This document shows, piece after piece, positions 40,020 through 57,479 of a stretch of 64,000 nt of DNA (position 1 is its first letter; each line of letters opens with the position of its first letter). The DNA is taken from assembly GCA_037951165.1 (NCBI GenBank), contig JBBDHG010000011.1, forward strand, positions 4,429,001 through 4,493,000, written 5' to 3'. Below the pieces are notes generated by a model. That model was given only the letters and a program-made list of their open reading frames with translations, made no database searches and had not been told where the DNA came from. The DNA is from Lophius americanus. Taxonomy: Eukaryota > Chordata > Actinopteri > Lophiiformes > Lophiidae. Made by a program: the position numbers and the translations under genes.

Positions 40020-40510
40020 AGGCCTTAAACCAGACCATACATGCCCCTCTCGCCAGCAACACTCTTCAGCTCGTCCTGGTGGTCCCATATCCCATATCCA
40101 GTTTGATCCCTCCAGCTCCTCTCAGTTGGCTGTGCCTTCTGAAGGAGCCATCCTAAACAGATGCCCGACAACCTATACTGGTAGATGTCTGAGCTCCGCA
40201 CCTTATCTCTAAGGCCGAGCCCAGCCACCCAAGTAAAGAAACTCATTTTAGCTGTTTGTATCCGTGACCTCATTCTTTCAGTCACTACCCAAAGCTCATG
40301 ACCATATGTGAGGGTTGGAATGTATATGGAGGGGTAAATGGGGACTTTGCCTTACGACTCAGCTCTTTCTTCACCAAAACGGACAAATACAGCATTCCCA
40401 TTACTATAGACCAAATCACCTGTCCAGCTCACAATCCACTTTTCCCATTGCGGGAGATCAAGATACCAAGATTGTTAAACTCCTTCGCTTGAGGCAGCAA
40501 CTAAGCCCAA
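40020..40510 (-). mobile_element. Non-LTR retrotransposon reverse-transcriptase relic (C-terminal part)
   Basis: Minus-strand 40025-40285 reads RIQTAKMSFFTWVAGLGLRD then KVRSSDI, matching the conserved C-terminal RIQ-x-AEMSFLRRVAGL-x-LRD-x-VRSSDI block of a very common teleost LINE. The match continues to about 40500 in broken frames. It is truncated at both ends and dead. The clade (L2/CR1-like or other) is not certain. Confidence 0.75.
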
Positions 40511-40745
40511 ACATAAAAAAGCCTACGTTGGCGAAATGACAGGACATTTTATGTAATTTTGAGTTATTTGGAGTGTTTGCATTGTAACCTCTACACCATA
40601 TAGCAAAAACATGAAAGTTGGTCGGGTTATGTTCAGGGAAAGTGTTCTGGGTCAGTTTCTTATTCAGTAGTTTTGAAGCATTTAAGGGTAAGCCATCTGT
40701 GCAGGTTACTGCGACGTTAATATTAGGAAGCAGGCCAACTGGTTT

Positions 40746-40748
<3 letters not shown>

Positions 40749-40803
<55 letters not shown>

Positions 40804-40842
40804 TGTGTGCGTGTGTGTGTGTGTGTTTGTTTGTGTGTGTTT
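40749..40842. repeat. GT microsatellite
   Basis: About 94 bp of GT/TG with a few TA, GC and TT interruptions. Confidence 0.97.
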
Positions 40843-40849
40843 CAATGGA

Positions 40850-42690
40850 ACATGTGGTTTTTCTGATTTACACTGTAAATTTCTCACACTATGTTTGGAG
40901 GAGTCGCCGGGGGTGTGGAAGGTCCCCGGGTTCAGACCCAGTGCAAGAGTCTGACATCAGTGGAAAAGTACTGGGAGACGGCAGTGAGGAAGTTTTCAGT
41001 AGGACTTGGCATAGATGAAGAGGAGATCATGTGAATGTGTGTTAATGTGTTTGTGTGTGTGTTAGCTGATAGGTTAGCCAGGGGAAGTTTATATCCTTAA
41101 TACATTTTATAGTTCTTATGAAGGGACTCTGGGGACAAACAACTTAATAGAAGACTGTTTGATAGCTTGGCCCCCTCCTGTGTAATTTGGTACTTGGCAT
41201 TAACAGAACTTCTTTAGCTTCTCCATTTTGAACGTTTCGCTAAAAATGTGGATGATGAAGTACGAGGGCCGCCGTTAATTTGTGACCTGTTCAATAAAAG
41301 TACCTGCATGAAACAAAAAGAAAATTGAGAATGAAAAGGAGATGCATAAAACAAAATGGAGTTTAGGGCCCCCTCCCTCCATCAGTGGATTTTAGGTGCT
41401 AGTTTATGAGACATTATGTTTATCCTAATGTCCTCAAATAACATTTATATCACATTTTTAAAAAATAAGTAAAATATGAGGCACTCTGCAAGTTAAACAA
41501 AAATATAAATCTCCATTAAATGTGTCATAATTTTTATTATAAGTTCCTTACCAACTGAAGACAGGAACCCCTTAAAGCTTCAAGGACATGAAAGGAGCAC
41601 CTCTAATACATTGTCCTTTCATATTTTTTGTACTTTACTTTTGGCTGTTAGAAATGGCCTGGAGGGTGGCTATGTATTTCAAGTCCCTGATCTCTTTATC
41701 CATTATTATAGAGTGTGTGATGGATTCAGACATGTTAAGTAGAACGTGATAGAGTGAAGGTGATTTATCATTTAAAATAAGCACCACTTTTTATTACAAG
41801 CCAGCTATTACAGTTATCTTCCAGGTAAGTAATCAAGTACGTCCACAGTCCACATCACCAATTATAGCTGATTGTACGGTATGTGACGATCAGCACACTC
41901 CCTTTTAACCAGCCAGACTGTTTACCATCTCCTAGAAAACTGGGTGGAAGTATCATTTAGCCAAATTACACAGCAACGGTCTGTAAAAAGAGTCGGCAGC
42001 CCCGCACTGTCAGACAGATATTGATTTATGGAAAAGACAAAGGAGAACTGGAAGGTGGGTGGATGACGGAGAAATCGTCAAAAGCCACAGAAGCTGTGTT
42101 TATGGTAAGCAGAGGAAAATACAAGTCGCACAAAGAGCCTTTTATGAGCCATTTTTCATCCTTCAGTGTGTTTTGTCTGGTTTTTCTCCTTCAATCAGTG
42201 CTTTGCTCGATAAACTGAGATGAAAGAATGGCAGAGTCTCTTGCAGTGGGGTGTGTGCGCGGGGGTGTGCATGTGAATGCTACGTGTCAACAGGAGGCCA
42301 GTGTTCAGACCCCCAGAGCCACCGGGGTGGTGGACAATGTCTGCACCATTTCTAAGGTGGACTATAAACGGCTTTACCACCATTGTAATCAGCACAAACT
42401 AACCTTCACTGCCTAATTTACTGATTTCTTAATATTACAATTGAATATTTTATACAGCGTTCAACCCAGGCGCTGAAAAAGCCAAGACTTCAGATGATGC
42501 TCCTTGACTCAGTGTTTGCTGATATCATCCGATATAATCTCACTGTTTGTTTACATGCACTTAACTGTCATCCAGTGTTTGTGATTTCTGGAGGAAGATG
42601 GCCACCCACACTTCACGTCCACGACACATCATGAGAGTCTGGTGTTTGGGAACAGTGAGTACGTGTAACATACACACTCATGATTTTGCA
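40850..42690. other. No feature seen
   Basis: Unique sequence with short non-coding open frames; a short GT-rich patch lies near 41034-41063. No repeat family or exon was recognised. Confidence 0.5.
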
Positions 42691-42699
42691 GCTCCATCT

Positions 42700-43005
42700 C
42701 CAGCACCTTTCTACCAATAGATTGTAAGTATCCGTCCTATTAACGTGTCCAAACCACCTCAATATGATACTTTGTCTCATACTTTGTCTCCTAAATGTCT
42801 AACCTCGGTTGTCTTTCTGATGTGCTCAGTTCTAATCTCGTCCATCCCACTCTCTCCCAAAGAACATCTTAACATCTTCAACTCTTCCACCTCCTGCTCT
42901 GCCTCCTGTCTTTTGGTCAGACTCGCCGCCGTCTCTAAACCAAACAGCAGACCTGCTTTCACTTCAGTCTTGCACTTCCTGATTTACATTTCTCACATTC
43001 TCTAC
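42700..43005 (-). mobile_element. Non-LTR retrotransposon relic (second family, reverse-transcriptase C terminus)
   Basis: Minus-strand 42777-42962 reads LFGLETAASLTKRQEAEQEV then EELKMLRCSLGESGMDEIRT. This resembles the C-terminal block of a teleost LINE (YG-x-ET-x-x-LTKRQE-x-x-LEV-x-E-x-KMLR). It abuts the TA array. The LINE tail at 11675-11745, and perhaps a similar piece near 43485, may come from the same family. Confidence 0.65.
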
Positions 43006-43016
43006 CCCCCTCTCCC

Positions 43017-46970
<3,954 letters not shown>

Positions 46971-46971
46971 G

Positions 46972-47215
46972 GAAGGGCTGCATGGTGATGGTTAGCAATG
47001 TTGTCTCCTGAGATGTGTGAAATTGGCGTTTTTTCCTTCTTCTGTCTTTGTGGGATCAAGAAGGAGCTCGGGCTTCCTCCCACTGCCCAAAATGTAAGTG
47101 GGGATGGTGGCTTGCCTCTCTATGTGCTGACATTGTGGTGAACTTGTGATCTGTCCAGTGTGTACACTGGCTCTTGTCCAATGTCAGCTGGGTTAGGCTC
47201 TCTGTGACTATTTAA
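46972..47215 (+). mobile_element. SINE-like repeat copy
   Basis: It starts GGGCTGCATGGTGATGGTTA (tRNA-like head), then GAGCTCGGGCTTCCTCCCAC, GAACTTGTGATCTGTCCAGT, GTGTACACTGGCTCTTGTCC and AGCTGGGTTAGGCTC. This is the order of the abundant teleost tRNA-like repeat. The copy is diverged and has small deletions. Confidence 0.75.
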
Positions 47216-49120
47216 AGGAGCAGAGCTGACAGGAACAAAGCAACAAAAGAGGACTTTGTTCATATGCTCACTTGCATGAATATGAAGCAGTTTGATCTTA
47301 TCTACCTGTGGAGTCACAGATTGGGTGCATGGAATGTCAGGCTCACACACACACACAAAATGTTTTCTTCTACGTGCCACAGACACATATAGTGATTTTT
47401 TAACATATAGAATGGCAACACTGTTCACTTGTCTGTTCAATTACACAGACTATTTAGCTAAAAGACTGGAATAAGTGGTCGCTGGGGTCAGTGGTTGCTT
47501 TCTGCTTGCCTACGTGCATATCCACACACAATTTTCTATAATTTTCACTTCACTGGAAGCCTATTAAATCCACATGTATGACCACCCAACACGGGGTGTT
47601 GATTGCTCCTTTCACAATGTGCTGATTCTGCTGCTACAATGTCACAGTTTTCCTCCAAACAGGAGCTGAGGTACTGCTGGATGGATGGTGTGTAAGTTTA
47701 GTGCTTTTCTCATTTAGGTGGTATAAAATGACCACGGGTATACACATAATTATCACCGCTCACAAACTGTCGGCGGGGACGGACTCCAAAGATGAAAGTT
47801 AGATTTGCCGGACTGCCTCCTGTGCCAAACACAAAATCATCAAACTTGCAAATAATGCTTGAGATTTGTGCCACGCTCCACTGTTGCACAGAGGAGTACA
47901 TCACACGAGCTAAAAGTTTACAGCCTGCTAACAAGCACCAAGAGAACTCTGAGAGAGTTGCACTCTGCGTGATCAAAACATTGGTTTGTTTTTCCTGCAG
48001 AGAGAAAATAGATGCCCTGACCTAGGTGTTTTTCCTCACGGAGCTACCATGGCACTGCCAAGACAGCTACAACAGCCTGAGGTCTGAATGTAGGGAAGCA
48101 TTAAAAGACAATCTGAAACTAATGAGTCATGGTAGTCTGGGCAGGGTGACATAATTTCCTTCTAGCCTCAGTGGGGCTGGAATGTGAACCCCACACACTC
48201 CCAACCTACTCTACAGCCACTACCGCTGGTATGTCTGAATTTCCATGATGTATTCAACCAGATGTGTGGGTGAAAGTCATATATGACAAACACAACAACT
48301 CATGAGAATCCACTCTTAGAGAGGCACTATGATAATGATATTATATAACTTAAGGCACTTTCAGCAGCGCAACGCAAATAATAAGAGCCATAAACAAACT
48401 GATATATTCCCAACTGCTATTTACGGAGATGCACTGTAATCCCAGCGTCATCAAATTGCAGGGTTGTGCCACAAAAAATAGACATTAAGTGAGTTTTTCT
48501 TCCATTATGTCCTGGGCATAAAGCTAAATGCCAAAATGAATGGTGTTATTACTGCAGTGTGATGAAATACTGTGGAATTTAAATGGGGTTATGTTGCAGA
48601 AGCAGAGCAGGAGAATTTGAATACCAAAAGCAGAATGTGCTGAAGGGACTCGGGTAGAATGGTGAGATATGGATACTCAGAGAGGCTGAACACATCCATG
48701 GGAATGACATTTTTGCGAGGAGTTACTTCCTTTCCACTGAATATGTGACTCAGTCTCATGTTGTGAAGGAGAGCTCTGTTACATTATGGCTGGAAACACT
48801 CTATAGTCTCACTGCTGCGTGGGACAGACATCTGCTCGCTAAAGTATAGGAGTGGAACACTGTAAGACTAAACCCTCGCTCACAGGAGGTTTAGAGTTTC
48901 TGAAATCCATGGTACACTGAGATAATTACGGCAATTTATATTTCAGTCAAGGTTTCGCAACAAATGCATTATCTTGTTTCAACCACCTACACGTGGAGCA
49001 GAAGTCTGAGCAGAAGATTCTCCATTTCTCTCTATTATAAGACCCTTATGAGTCAAACTGTATTTAAACGAAGTAAAGATGACTGTTTATAGCAGCAGAT
49101 GATATCTGATAATAATCCCT
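47216..49120. other. No feature seen
   Basis: Unique sequence with a short CA run at 47344-47357. No exon was recognised. Confidence 0.5.
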
Positions 49121-49124
49121 CATT

Positions 49125-49460
49125 TTCTGTCACTGCTTACCCTGATTGGAGGGTTCGTTGAGCCTACACCAGCTGATAGGGGATGAGAGGTGGAGCAGAC
49201 CCTGTACCAGCCAACTCTTCTTCACAGGACCGACACCTAGAGAGAGACAATTATTCTAACTCTCATTCACACAGGTATAGGCAAGTAGGAGTCACCAGGT
49301 CACCTGTATTTTTGGACTTTGGGAGAAAGTGCACGCAAACCTGGGGAGAAACTGCAAACTCCACCCAGAGGGGCCCGATGGGCAAAAGGTGGATTTGAAC
49401 ATGGAATCTTCTTACAGTGAGGCAACTTGTCTTTCAGAAAAATCTTAGGTGCTAAGGGTC
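49125..49460 (-). mobile_element. SINE-like repeat copy
   Basis: Inverted copy of the same repeat. It runs from TTTCTGTCACTGCTTACCCT through GGAGAAACTGCAAACTCCAC to a B-box-like GGATTTGAAC and ACAGTGAGGCAAC. It is nearly full length. Confidence 0.78.
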
Positions 49461-52400
49461 TAATGGATGATAACGATTTACGGGCATCAGTGACCAGCAG
49501 CAGCATGAAAAATCTGGATTCCCCCATGGATCCAGACACTGGTGGTGGTGGAAGATGACTCAACTGATGAAAGATGGTGAACCCGCTAATACTGGGCAGT
49601 GATGTGGAAGTTTAGGGTGGGCATAAAAACAGCATGATTGTGGGTATTCTACGTTGAACTTTCAATAGGGCATCGTTTAATGGTGCTGATGTTGCTTTGA
49701 CACACGCTCATCATTTGACTCTTAGATCAATAAAAGTAATTCATAAAGGTCCATGAAACGTAGATGGACCTTGGATAACTCACCCCTTGAGATGCATAAC
49801 AGATCCCCCTGTTCTCTATGAGATGGGCTGCAGCACTAACTTTGTTAGAACGCATCCCACAAAAGCAACTCAATCTTACATTTCTTTTAATATGATTTAG
49901 TATCTGAGTAAAGTGAAACCACAACATTCAGCCGCGGTAGACTGTGGGCTTGTCTGAAGGACACTTGTAGTCCTGTGTACCTCCAGTACATGACTACCTC
50001 TGATAAACCATAAGCACCCGAAGTTTGCTTTGCTTGTTGCGAGGGCCATCACATCAAGCCCTGCTCCTCTCAGTGTCAACACAGCTGTCCAAGCTGAAGG
50101 AGGAAAAGTAACAAGGGAGAGGTTCCTCCTTTCGTACTTTAAACTCCATACAACCAGAAAATCTGGACCTAGAGCTCCATTCATAGACAACATTCAGAGT
50201 CAACGCGGGTTCAAATGACCAGCTAATCAGTTTCTAAATCACAGTATTTCAAGACTGAAATCAGGAAATATTATCATATTGATATTAAAATGGTGTATCT
50301 TAAACCACAATATATTAAATTAATATATATTATGTGGGTTAAATAAACTGAAAAAATAGAAAAAATAAAATAACATTCAGAATGTGCAGATGCAGGTCTG
50401 CTGACCTCCACAAGGTGTCACTGTGAGAATGACCCTCAGCAGATGTGCTGCACGAGTGCAAGTCCACCATTCCTATGCTTGGATACTAAAAAAACAAAAT
50501 TACTTTCTATGAAAAGACTAATTAACATTTGCTCATTTTGGTTTCTGAGATGCTCGCTCGTCAGATTTGATCAAAAGTTGTCTGAAGTTGCTGTCAGCAT
50601 GATTAACAACAAAGCAGAATTTCAAAAGGAAAGGAAATATTTGATGAGTGAGATGAGAAGCTGCATCTGTTACGCTCTTCTTCCCTCTTGTGGTTGAGTA
50701 TAGGACACTTAATCAGTCCTAATTAAAGAGTCAGAATCCAACGCAACTACTTTTAATGTGGGCATTTTTTTCTTTTGATACTTCAGCCAAAGACAATATT
50801 CCACATCAAAATGTTATTTCTTTGTAGTCATACTTATGAACATATATATATACTTTTTTACATGTAAAATATTGTTTTATTTCTTTATTTAGCAAGTTCA
50901 ATTTGTAAAAATAATGAAATCAAAACTGTATTATCTTTCCTGATAGAAAGTGTTACTCCTGGGAAATCATCGTTTTTTGCAGAAAATGTAGATATTTGTC
51001 TCCTGACCACAAGACGGCGCCAGTGAGCCGTGAATTAAATCCCCAAATTCCAGTTCATCTCCACCAGTAAAAGCCCACTGTGGCGGTGTGCCTCTAATTG
51101 ACGATGTGGGCTTTGAGTTGTGCGTCATTCATTGGGAGCAAACTGGGTCGTAATTTACAATCATCATTTAATAATAATGCCAATTCATTAGTGCAAGAAC
51201 CAAGCAATCTCTTTCATCAGCTGAGTAGAAGAATGCCACTGGGGGCCTGAAAGTGGGTGGGGATGCTGGTAGGGTGTTATTTGGGTGGGTGGTAAACAGC
51301 AGTGTGCATTTGCTCTCTAAATGTGGCTGCCTGGCGGATTTCTGTCCCCTCAGTGAATTCCTAATCTGAAATGAGTTTTATAAGTAAATGTTTTTGAGAC
51401 ACAGCATTGATTCGCGAATCAAAGATCTGTTTGCCCAGAGCATCAAAAATAACATGCTTCATATGTTCTGTTCTCAAAGTGAATGGTTTATATCTTTGGG
51501 GAGATACTTCCATCTGGAAGGTATTACCGATTCAAACACATTGGCGTCTGTATGTTCCGAAGCAGAGAAAGGGAAGTGCTGTCAAAGAGAATTGTTATTC
51601 AGTCTGTCCTGCTTTGTAGAAGATGAGAGGGGACTGCACAAGAGGAAGAAGAGACGAATGGTCATGGAGGTGGCTTGGTTTATCTTCTGTGCGTTTGTGT
51701 CCATGGAGGTATGATGGATGTCTGCATTAGCCGTGACTCTAGGTGTTCTGCTCGATGGCAGAGGTATAACAGAATGTGAGGGATTTTTCTCAAGGCGGCT
51801 CCCGTATCACCCAAGGATAAGGACACTTATCTACCAAAATTGCAGTCCTGAGAGACAACATCAGGTGGCGAGGGAGTGGAATTGGTTCTCCTCCTGCTCA
51901 TTGTATACGATTAATGATGGCACCACGAGCACTTTGTTCTTGCACTATTGAATCAGCTTGCAAATCCAGAGCACTGCCTTATATCAGAGATCCAGGTAAG
52001 AGCTAACATGGGCCACACTCATGTTCTGTCAAAGGAAACATTATAAACTTACCACCTTAAACTTACGGGGGAAAGGATTACATTCTTTGTGAGAAACATT
52101 TTCAACAACTTGTATAATTAATTGCCATCCATCAAGAAAATGTTAAATATTTCATGACTTGACTCTTTAAAATGTGTGAATTCACTACTTCTTTCTGCTT
52201 AGTAACTTGCATAATGACCGTCTAAAATGTGATGGATTAATTAGAAATGCCATACACAAGTTTCAGGGCTCGCAAATTACTTTCTTTGTCCAAAATAGTC
52301 AATTTCCCAGTCTATAGCTCCCTATAGTGAACTTGGAAATGATGAGTTTTATGATAGAAACAGTACCAAACAATTATTAACTGCCAGATGCTCCCTTGCA

Positions 52401-52710
52401 TATGTTGGGCAGTTAGTGTAATTAGTAATAATTAGCATCAAATAGAACAATCATCTATTTGGGCGGTATTTCAGCAACTTTCTTTGCTGATTTGTGCACA
52501 TGTGAGGGTGTCAGATTCATTTACGATGAATTCAATGAAAAATGATCATTTAATCCAGAAGTGACAGTTTATCCATTCCCTGTGGGCCAGTTTTGATGAA
52601 TTTTCTGGCGATTTTGAGATCATTCATATTCTGAATACATTGGATGTGCATTTCGGAAGAGAGATAACATTATAGATCCAATCTTGTTCGGACCTAAATG
52701 AGAATATGAA
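49461..52710. other. No gene seen
   Basis: Unique sequence, partly AT-rich (50.25-50.37 and 50.8-50.95 kb). Open frames here lack protein-like features. Confidence 0.5.
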
Positions 52711-52714
52711 AAAG

Positions 52715-53800
52715 CCTTAAAGTAGGGGGTGCTTTATCTCCAAAAGGGTTGGGGCAGTCATTTCTCAACCGTTGGTCTGCTTCAGTCCAAATTTGGTGCA
52801 TATGAATTGACTTGAAGAGATCTATCTTGTATACTTCATATTTTACTGTCGTAGTTCATATTTTAATCACCAGGAAGAGCTTTTTTCCCCTTAAAAAACA
52901 CATATGGAACATCACTTCCTTATGAACAGGCAGTCAAACTTCGATTTGTCATATTCTAATTAACTTGTTCATATTTCACCCAACAGAGGGGCTTTCCTCC
53001 AAAAAACAAATATTCTGACCATTACAACCTGACCACATGACCTACGATGTCCAGTTTGGCTGATATGAATCTGCACAAGGAGTTCTATCTTGTAGGTGTT
53101 ATTTTACTATAAGAGTTACTATTTTACTCATTAGGTTTGCTCTTTGTGAAAGACACAGTTTCTCATCCTTAACTTCCCAGCCATTAGTCCATTGTGTGTA
53201 AATTTATTTCATAGGAATGACAAAAGGAAATCTGTCTCGTTTGTTTATTTAGCTTTTTATCTGTATTCATCTGTAACTGTATTTTTTTTTCATGAAAAAC
53301 ACAGTTTTTTTGTCACTCAACTCAAAACACATTTCATGGATCATTTTCGAAATGAATTTCCACATAGACGGTGTAAGGAAGAACTGGATTAATTACCGTA
53401 GAGATTGGTCCTATGTTTCTGATAAGGGGAGCTTTATCTGCAAAAGTTTTTGGGCCATCAATACTCAAGCATTGGTCCGATTTTATTCAAGTTTGGTGCA
53501 TATGAATCGACTCCAGGATATATGTTTTATGTGTTTAATATATATTTATGTTCACTTTTTACTCACTAGAGGGAGCTTAATGCAAATTTGGTGCATGTGA
53601 ATCAGCCTGAGCAGATCTATTGTGTAAGCGTAATACTTACATTATATTTTAATCTAAAAGTTCATATTTATCTGACTTATTTTTAATACTGTGGAAATAA
53701 CTTCACATTTCATTTGAGGTGTTTGCTTGCACAACGAAGGGGATTTGGGACACTGGGATGATAAACGCTGGTTGTCAGGGACGACAGCGTAGGACTAGTG
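52715..53800 (-). repeat. Dispersed repeat R1, copy 6 (longest)
   Basis: About five diverged units lie in a row, marked by CAAATTTGGTGCATATGAAT near 52790, 53049 (degenerate), 53188 (degenerate), 53486 and 53583. The end at 53765-53797 reads CGCTGGTTGTC, AGGGAC, GACAGCGTAGGACTAG, then T. The near-hairpin followed by CTAG|T resembles a Helitron 3' end. Confidence 0.7.
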
Positions 53801-54290
53801 GCATGTGGGCATTCTGCTACATAACGGTAACACAACTCTCAGTGCCACGGCTAAGCATTAGTCGTATTTATGTTCCAGTGTAAAAACAGAATAGAAAGGA
53901 TTTTTCATCTATTAATTATCTTGTCTGTTGACAAAAGCCCTGGACACCTCAAAGCCATCTCCAAAAAAATAATTACAATTCAATCCCTGCTTCTAAATGT
54001 CAACACTTCAGCCAGAAACTTTTGCATGATATCAAACAAAGACTTCCATTTGAGGAAGCGGTTAGATAAGTTGTTCAAACAGGTTTTCATTAACTCTGGA
54101 ACATCTCTGTTCATCTAAGGACTTTTCTCTCGCTGACTGGTCTTTAAAACTTTGTGCATTATTTTATCACCTCACCTAATCTCAGTCAACTCAATGCCGC
54201 ACAGCACCAGCTGGGCTTTTAACCAGAACCGCAATACAAGATGAGGACTGTCCAATGTTGTCCCGTATTCACAGCTCACTGGTCAGTGTC

Positions 54291-54320
54291 AGCATTCATC
54301 AGCATTCGTCAGCATTCGTC
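54291..54320. repeat. Short tandem repeat, 3 x 10 bp
   Basis: AGCATTCATC is followed by AGCATTCGTC twice. Confidence 0.9.
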
Positions 54321-54580
54321 ATCGATTACCTTTTAAAACACTTGATACACTATGACCAGGGATCCACCATCAGGATGGGCACCGCAAAGGGTTTTTGGGT
54401 GGGGCAAAGGGAATAGCGACCAGTATTGGAACATTTTACAATAAAACTCTGCACCACAAAGTCAATGTCTGCAAAATTGTTATTTTTTATGTTTTTGTTC
54501 TTTATTTTCTCTTCAATCTGATGGAGTCTTGTATGCTGCACTTCAAATCCAGAACCACCTAAGTGGGTCCTCTTCCAGCG

Positions 54581-54625
54581 AGATGTAATTATCCAGCTAT
54601 TCTGGATAGCTGGGTAATTACATCT
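54581..54625. other. Inverted repeat: 20-bp arms, 5-nt loop
   Basis: Left arm AGATGTAATTATCCAGCTAT (54581-54600) and right arm ATAGCTGGGTAATTACATCT (54606-54625) pair with one mismatch around TCTGG. No family was recognised. Confidence 0.92.
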
Positions 54626-56244
54626 AAAGCTGAACTGTCATAAATACAACATATTTACATGTTACACCTCCATTTATCTTATACTCAGATGTGTTTGAAT
54701 GTGTTGTTATTTTTTGGCTACATTGACTGAGTGCACTTTAGACAATAAAGGAAAGACAGTTTGTGACTTGCAGCAATTGTAAAGTGAAGAAAAAAAAAGA
54801 AAGGTTCTCAGCTGTCATGGTGGTTCTTGCTTCTGCACAAGATTTATACGTATAGTGTGAGTTGGAAGCAAACAGCAACTGGGCATCGCCACTTATAAAG
54901 TACCGCCACACATCATCAGGAAAAGTGCTGACTCAAAACCAAAAGTGGATCAGGAGAACTTACTTAAGTTATGCAGAATCAGTTAAATCCCATCTCAAAA
55001 CATACAACATTTGTTAATTAACTATGATTCCAATCATTTTTATGCTGTTTATAATTATTTTCCCTATATTGTTTTAAGAGAGCCAGACAAGAGTCTCCTG
55101 GAAATGTGACCACGGCTGTCAGTCACTGATGGTAAACTGAGGGTAGGCCTTGACTATGAAGTCATCTTGTAACTTGCATTCAATATAAATTTCCCTGTTG
55201 AAGTACATTGGATTCTTGAGGCTCCTTAGAGTGCTCATAACCCGAGCTCCTCTCAAGAAAACCTACACCAGGACAATGCACAAGGTGAAATAATTCAGCT
55301 GAGAATAGAACCTATTCAGGTGCATAGACACCTTTCAATGTCTCGAATGAAGTCCCACGTGTGGGAAAGAGGGTTGAATTATTAACAGTCAATTCTACTC
55401 TCTGACTACGGCGTCCATGCAGTGCCTTTTTTCCCGCCGTCCTCTCAGCAAGATCAGGTCAATGTCACAGACAGGGGAGTCCCGGATGTTTTCATGACAT
55501 TTGAGCTCTTATTTAAATTTTGTGGGCCTGGAAGTGAAAACTATTAGGTCTCGGAGACAGTTCTCTAAAACCCCTACTTCCTACTCTAACCTGTTTTTTT
55601 TGTAACTCTCACTAGGAGGGCAATGTTGGCATTTCACCGGTTCTAGTACTAGTCAGTGCTATTGTGTGGGTGATGACATGCCATTAGGAGAGGACGAAGG
55701 GCAGGTGGTTTCAGGGTGATGATTTTAAGAAAATTGTGGGAGGTGGATTATAAATTGAGACATCACCTCTCTCTCTTTCTCCTGCAGGCACGTGCCTATA
55801 GTATGATGTCTACCATATTCCCATTAAAAGCCCCCTCTGCACTGTTCTTCTGCTGGATGACGGCACAGTGGTAAATAAGAGGGACTGAGAGAGAATGAGG
55901 AAGCACAAGACAGGGAGAACGCCTAAAATATCAGCATCTCATATCCATGGCCCTCGCTGATGTCACTGTTGGGGATGGGAGCAATTCTTTAGCAAAACGA
56001 GAAAAAGCAAAAGAAGTAAAGCTGTCAGGATTACAAGACTTTGCAGTGACACTCGCCAGGTTGCTATTGCTGTCAAGGATATAAATGCCTTAATAAACAC
56101 GGTATTGTGTGTTGGGAGCATATTGCTTATGTGAGATTGATCTGTTTCAAATGAAGATTATGTGCTGTACAGCCCAGGAGATAACACGTACAACGTGATG
56201 CATTACTTCATCCATGTCCCCGAAAAGTCAGGGATATTATGAGA

Positions 56245-56490
56245 AGAATAGAATAGAATAGGAGGAACCTTATTAATCCCCCAAAGGGGAAGTTTAGTCG
56301 TTACAGCAGCAACTGACGGATATTCTAAAGGTGACAAAGACATGCCATATAATAGGACATCTTATAGACATGTATAGAAAAACATACATATATTATACAC
56401 ATGGCATATATAAATATGAATTATAATAGGCCAAGCGCAGATGTGCAAGAGTGCAATTATAGGAACACACACGGTGTGTACTGAGGTAGA
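56245..56490 (+). mobile_element. Dispersed repeat with LINE/SINE-type tail
   Basis: It opens with AGAATAGAATAGAATAGGAG, then ACCTTATTAATCCCCCAAAG and GGGAAGTTTAG. This matches the tail of a teleost repeat that usually reads ACTTTATTAATCCCCAAGGG. Later sequence (56.33-56.49 kb) is AT-rich and less certain. Confidence 0.5.
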
Positions 56491-56514
56491 CAGCAATAGG
56501 GAATCGCCCACAGA

Positions 56515-57063
56515 TCCCTTGTGTTAATGCGATAAAAAACAAAAACTATTTCATGGATTATTTTTCGATTTAACAACAACACTCATCCCGAAGAACTGGA
56601 TTATTTTGGAACGGATCAGTTGTATATTTAGGGCGAGCTGAATCTCTAAAAGTTTCAGGCCATAATTTCTCAACAGTTGGTAGTTTTACTCCAAATTTGG
56701 TGCATATGACTCGACTCAAGGAGTTGTATCTCGTAAATATCATATTTCAGTCTAATTGTTCCTATTTTATTCACTAGGGGGAGCTTTTTTTATGTGAATC
56801 AGTTTTTCGGTAGCTTCCTTATCATTGGTCTGATTTAGTCCAAATTTGGTTTATTGGTGTATATGAATAGATTCAAGGACATCCCTATTGTATTCGTAAA
56901 TTTATTCTCATAAAAAGGAAGCTTTTTATTAAAAACAGTGTTTTTCAGACATAACTTCAGATTTAATTTGAGGAGCTCAGCAGGTGGATTGTTTGTATAA
57001 TGCAAATAGTTGTGGGCTTTTTGGCGATGTGTCCTTGGTGTCGGGGATGACAGCGTACACCTA
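56515..57063 (-). repeat. Dispersed repeat R1, copy 7
   Basis: Units carry CAAATTTGGTGCATATGACT near 56694 and CAAATTTGGTTTATTGGTGT near 56841, with TTCACTAGGGGGAGC near 56771. The end at 57034-57063 reads GGTGTC, GGGGAT, GACAGCGTACACCTAG, followed by T. Confidence 0.7.
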
Positions 57064-57479
57064 GTTTGTTTGTGTTGTTGAAAAAAATACAGACGAAACA
57101 GAAATGCAAGCGGAGGTATTAGACAGCTGAAGATGATGGGTAGAAATGGATAAGAAAGTAATATTTAGTTTCCTAATAAATTAAGTTATTTAAAGATATT
57201 CTGCCTGTAGAAACGTAATTGCATAATCAGCATTAATTGCCAAAAAAAAAATCAAAAATACATTCATTCAGAGAATTTCATGACTGATAGTTTTAAAAGA
57301 GTTGAATAAATAAATGCATAAAAAAAACATTTTTTATGAAAAAAACTTTGCTCGTATGAATAGACACAACGATTTCTGTAATGTTTTGTTACTGAGCTCA
57401 GAAAATATTGTCATAATTTTATTTATATAAATCTTTTGAGTCACTTAAGAGTCTTATTTTATAGCTGACTTCATTGAAA

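Larger units (their letters stand above)
53801..56240. other. No gene seen
   Basis: Unique sequence apart from the 10-bp triplet at 54291-54320 and the inverted repeat at 54581-54625. No exon was recognised. Confidence 0.5.
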
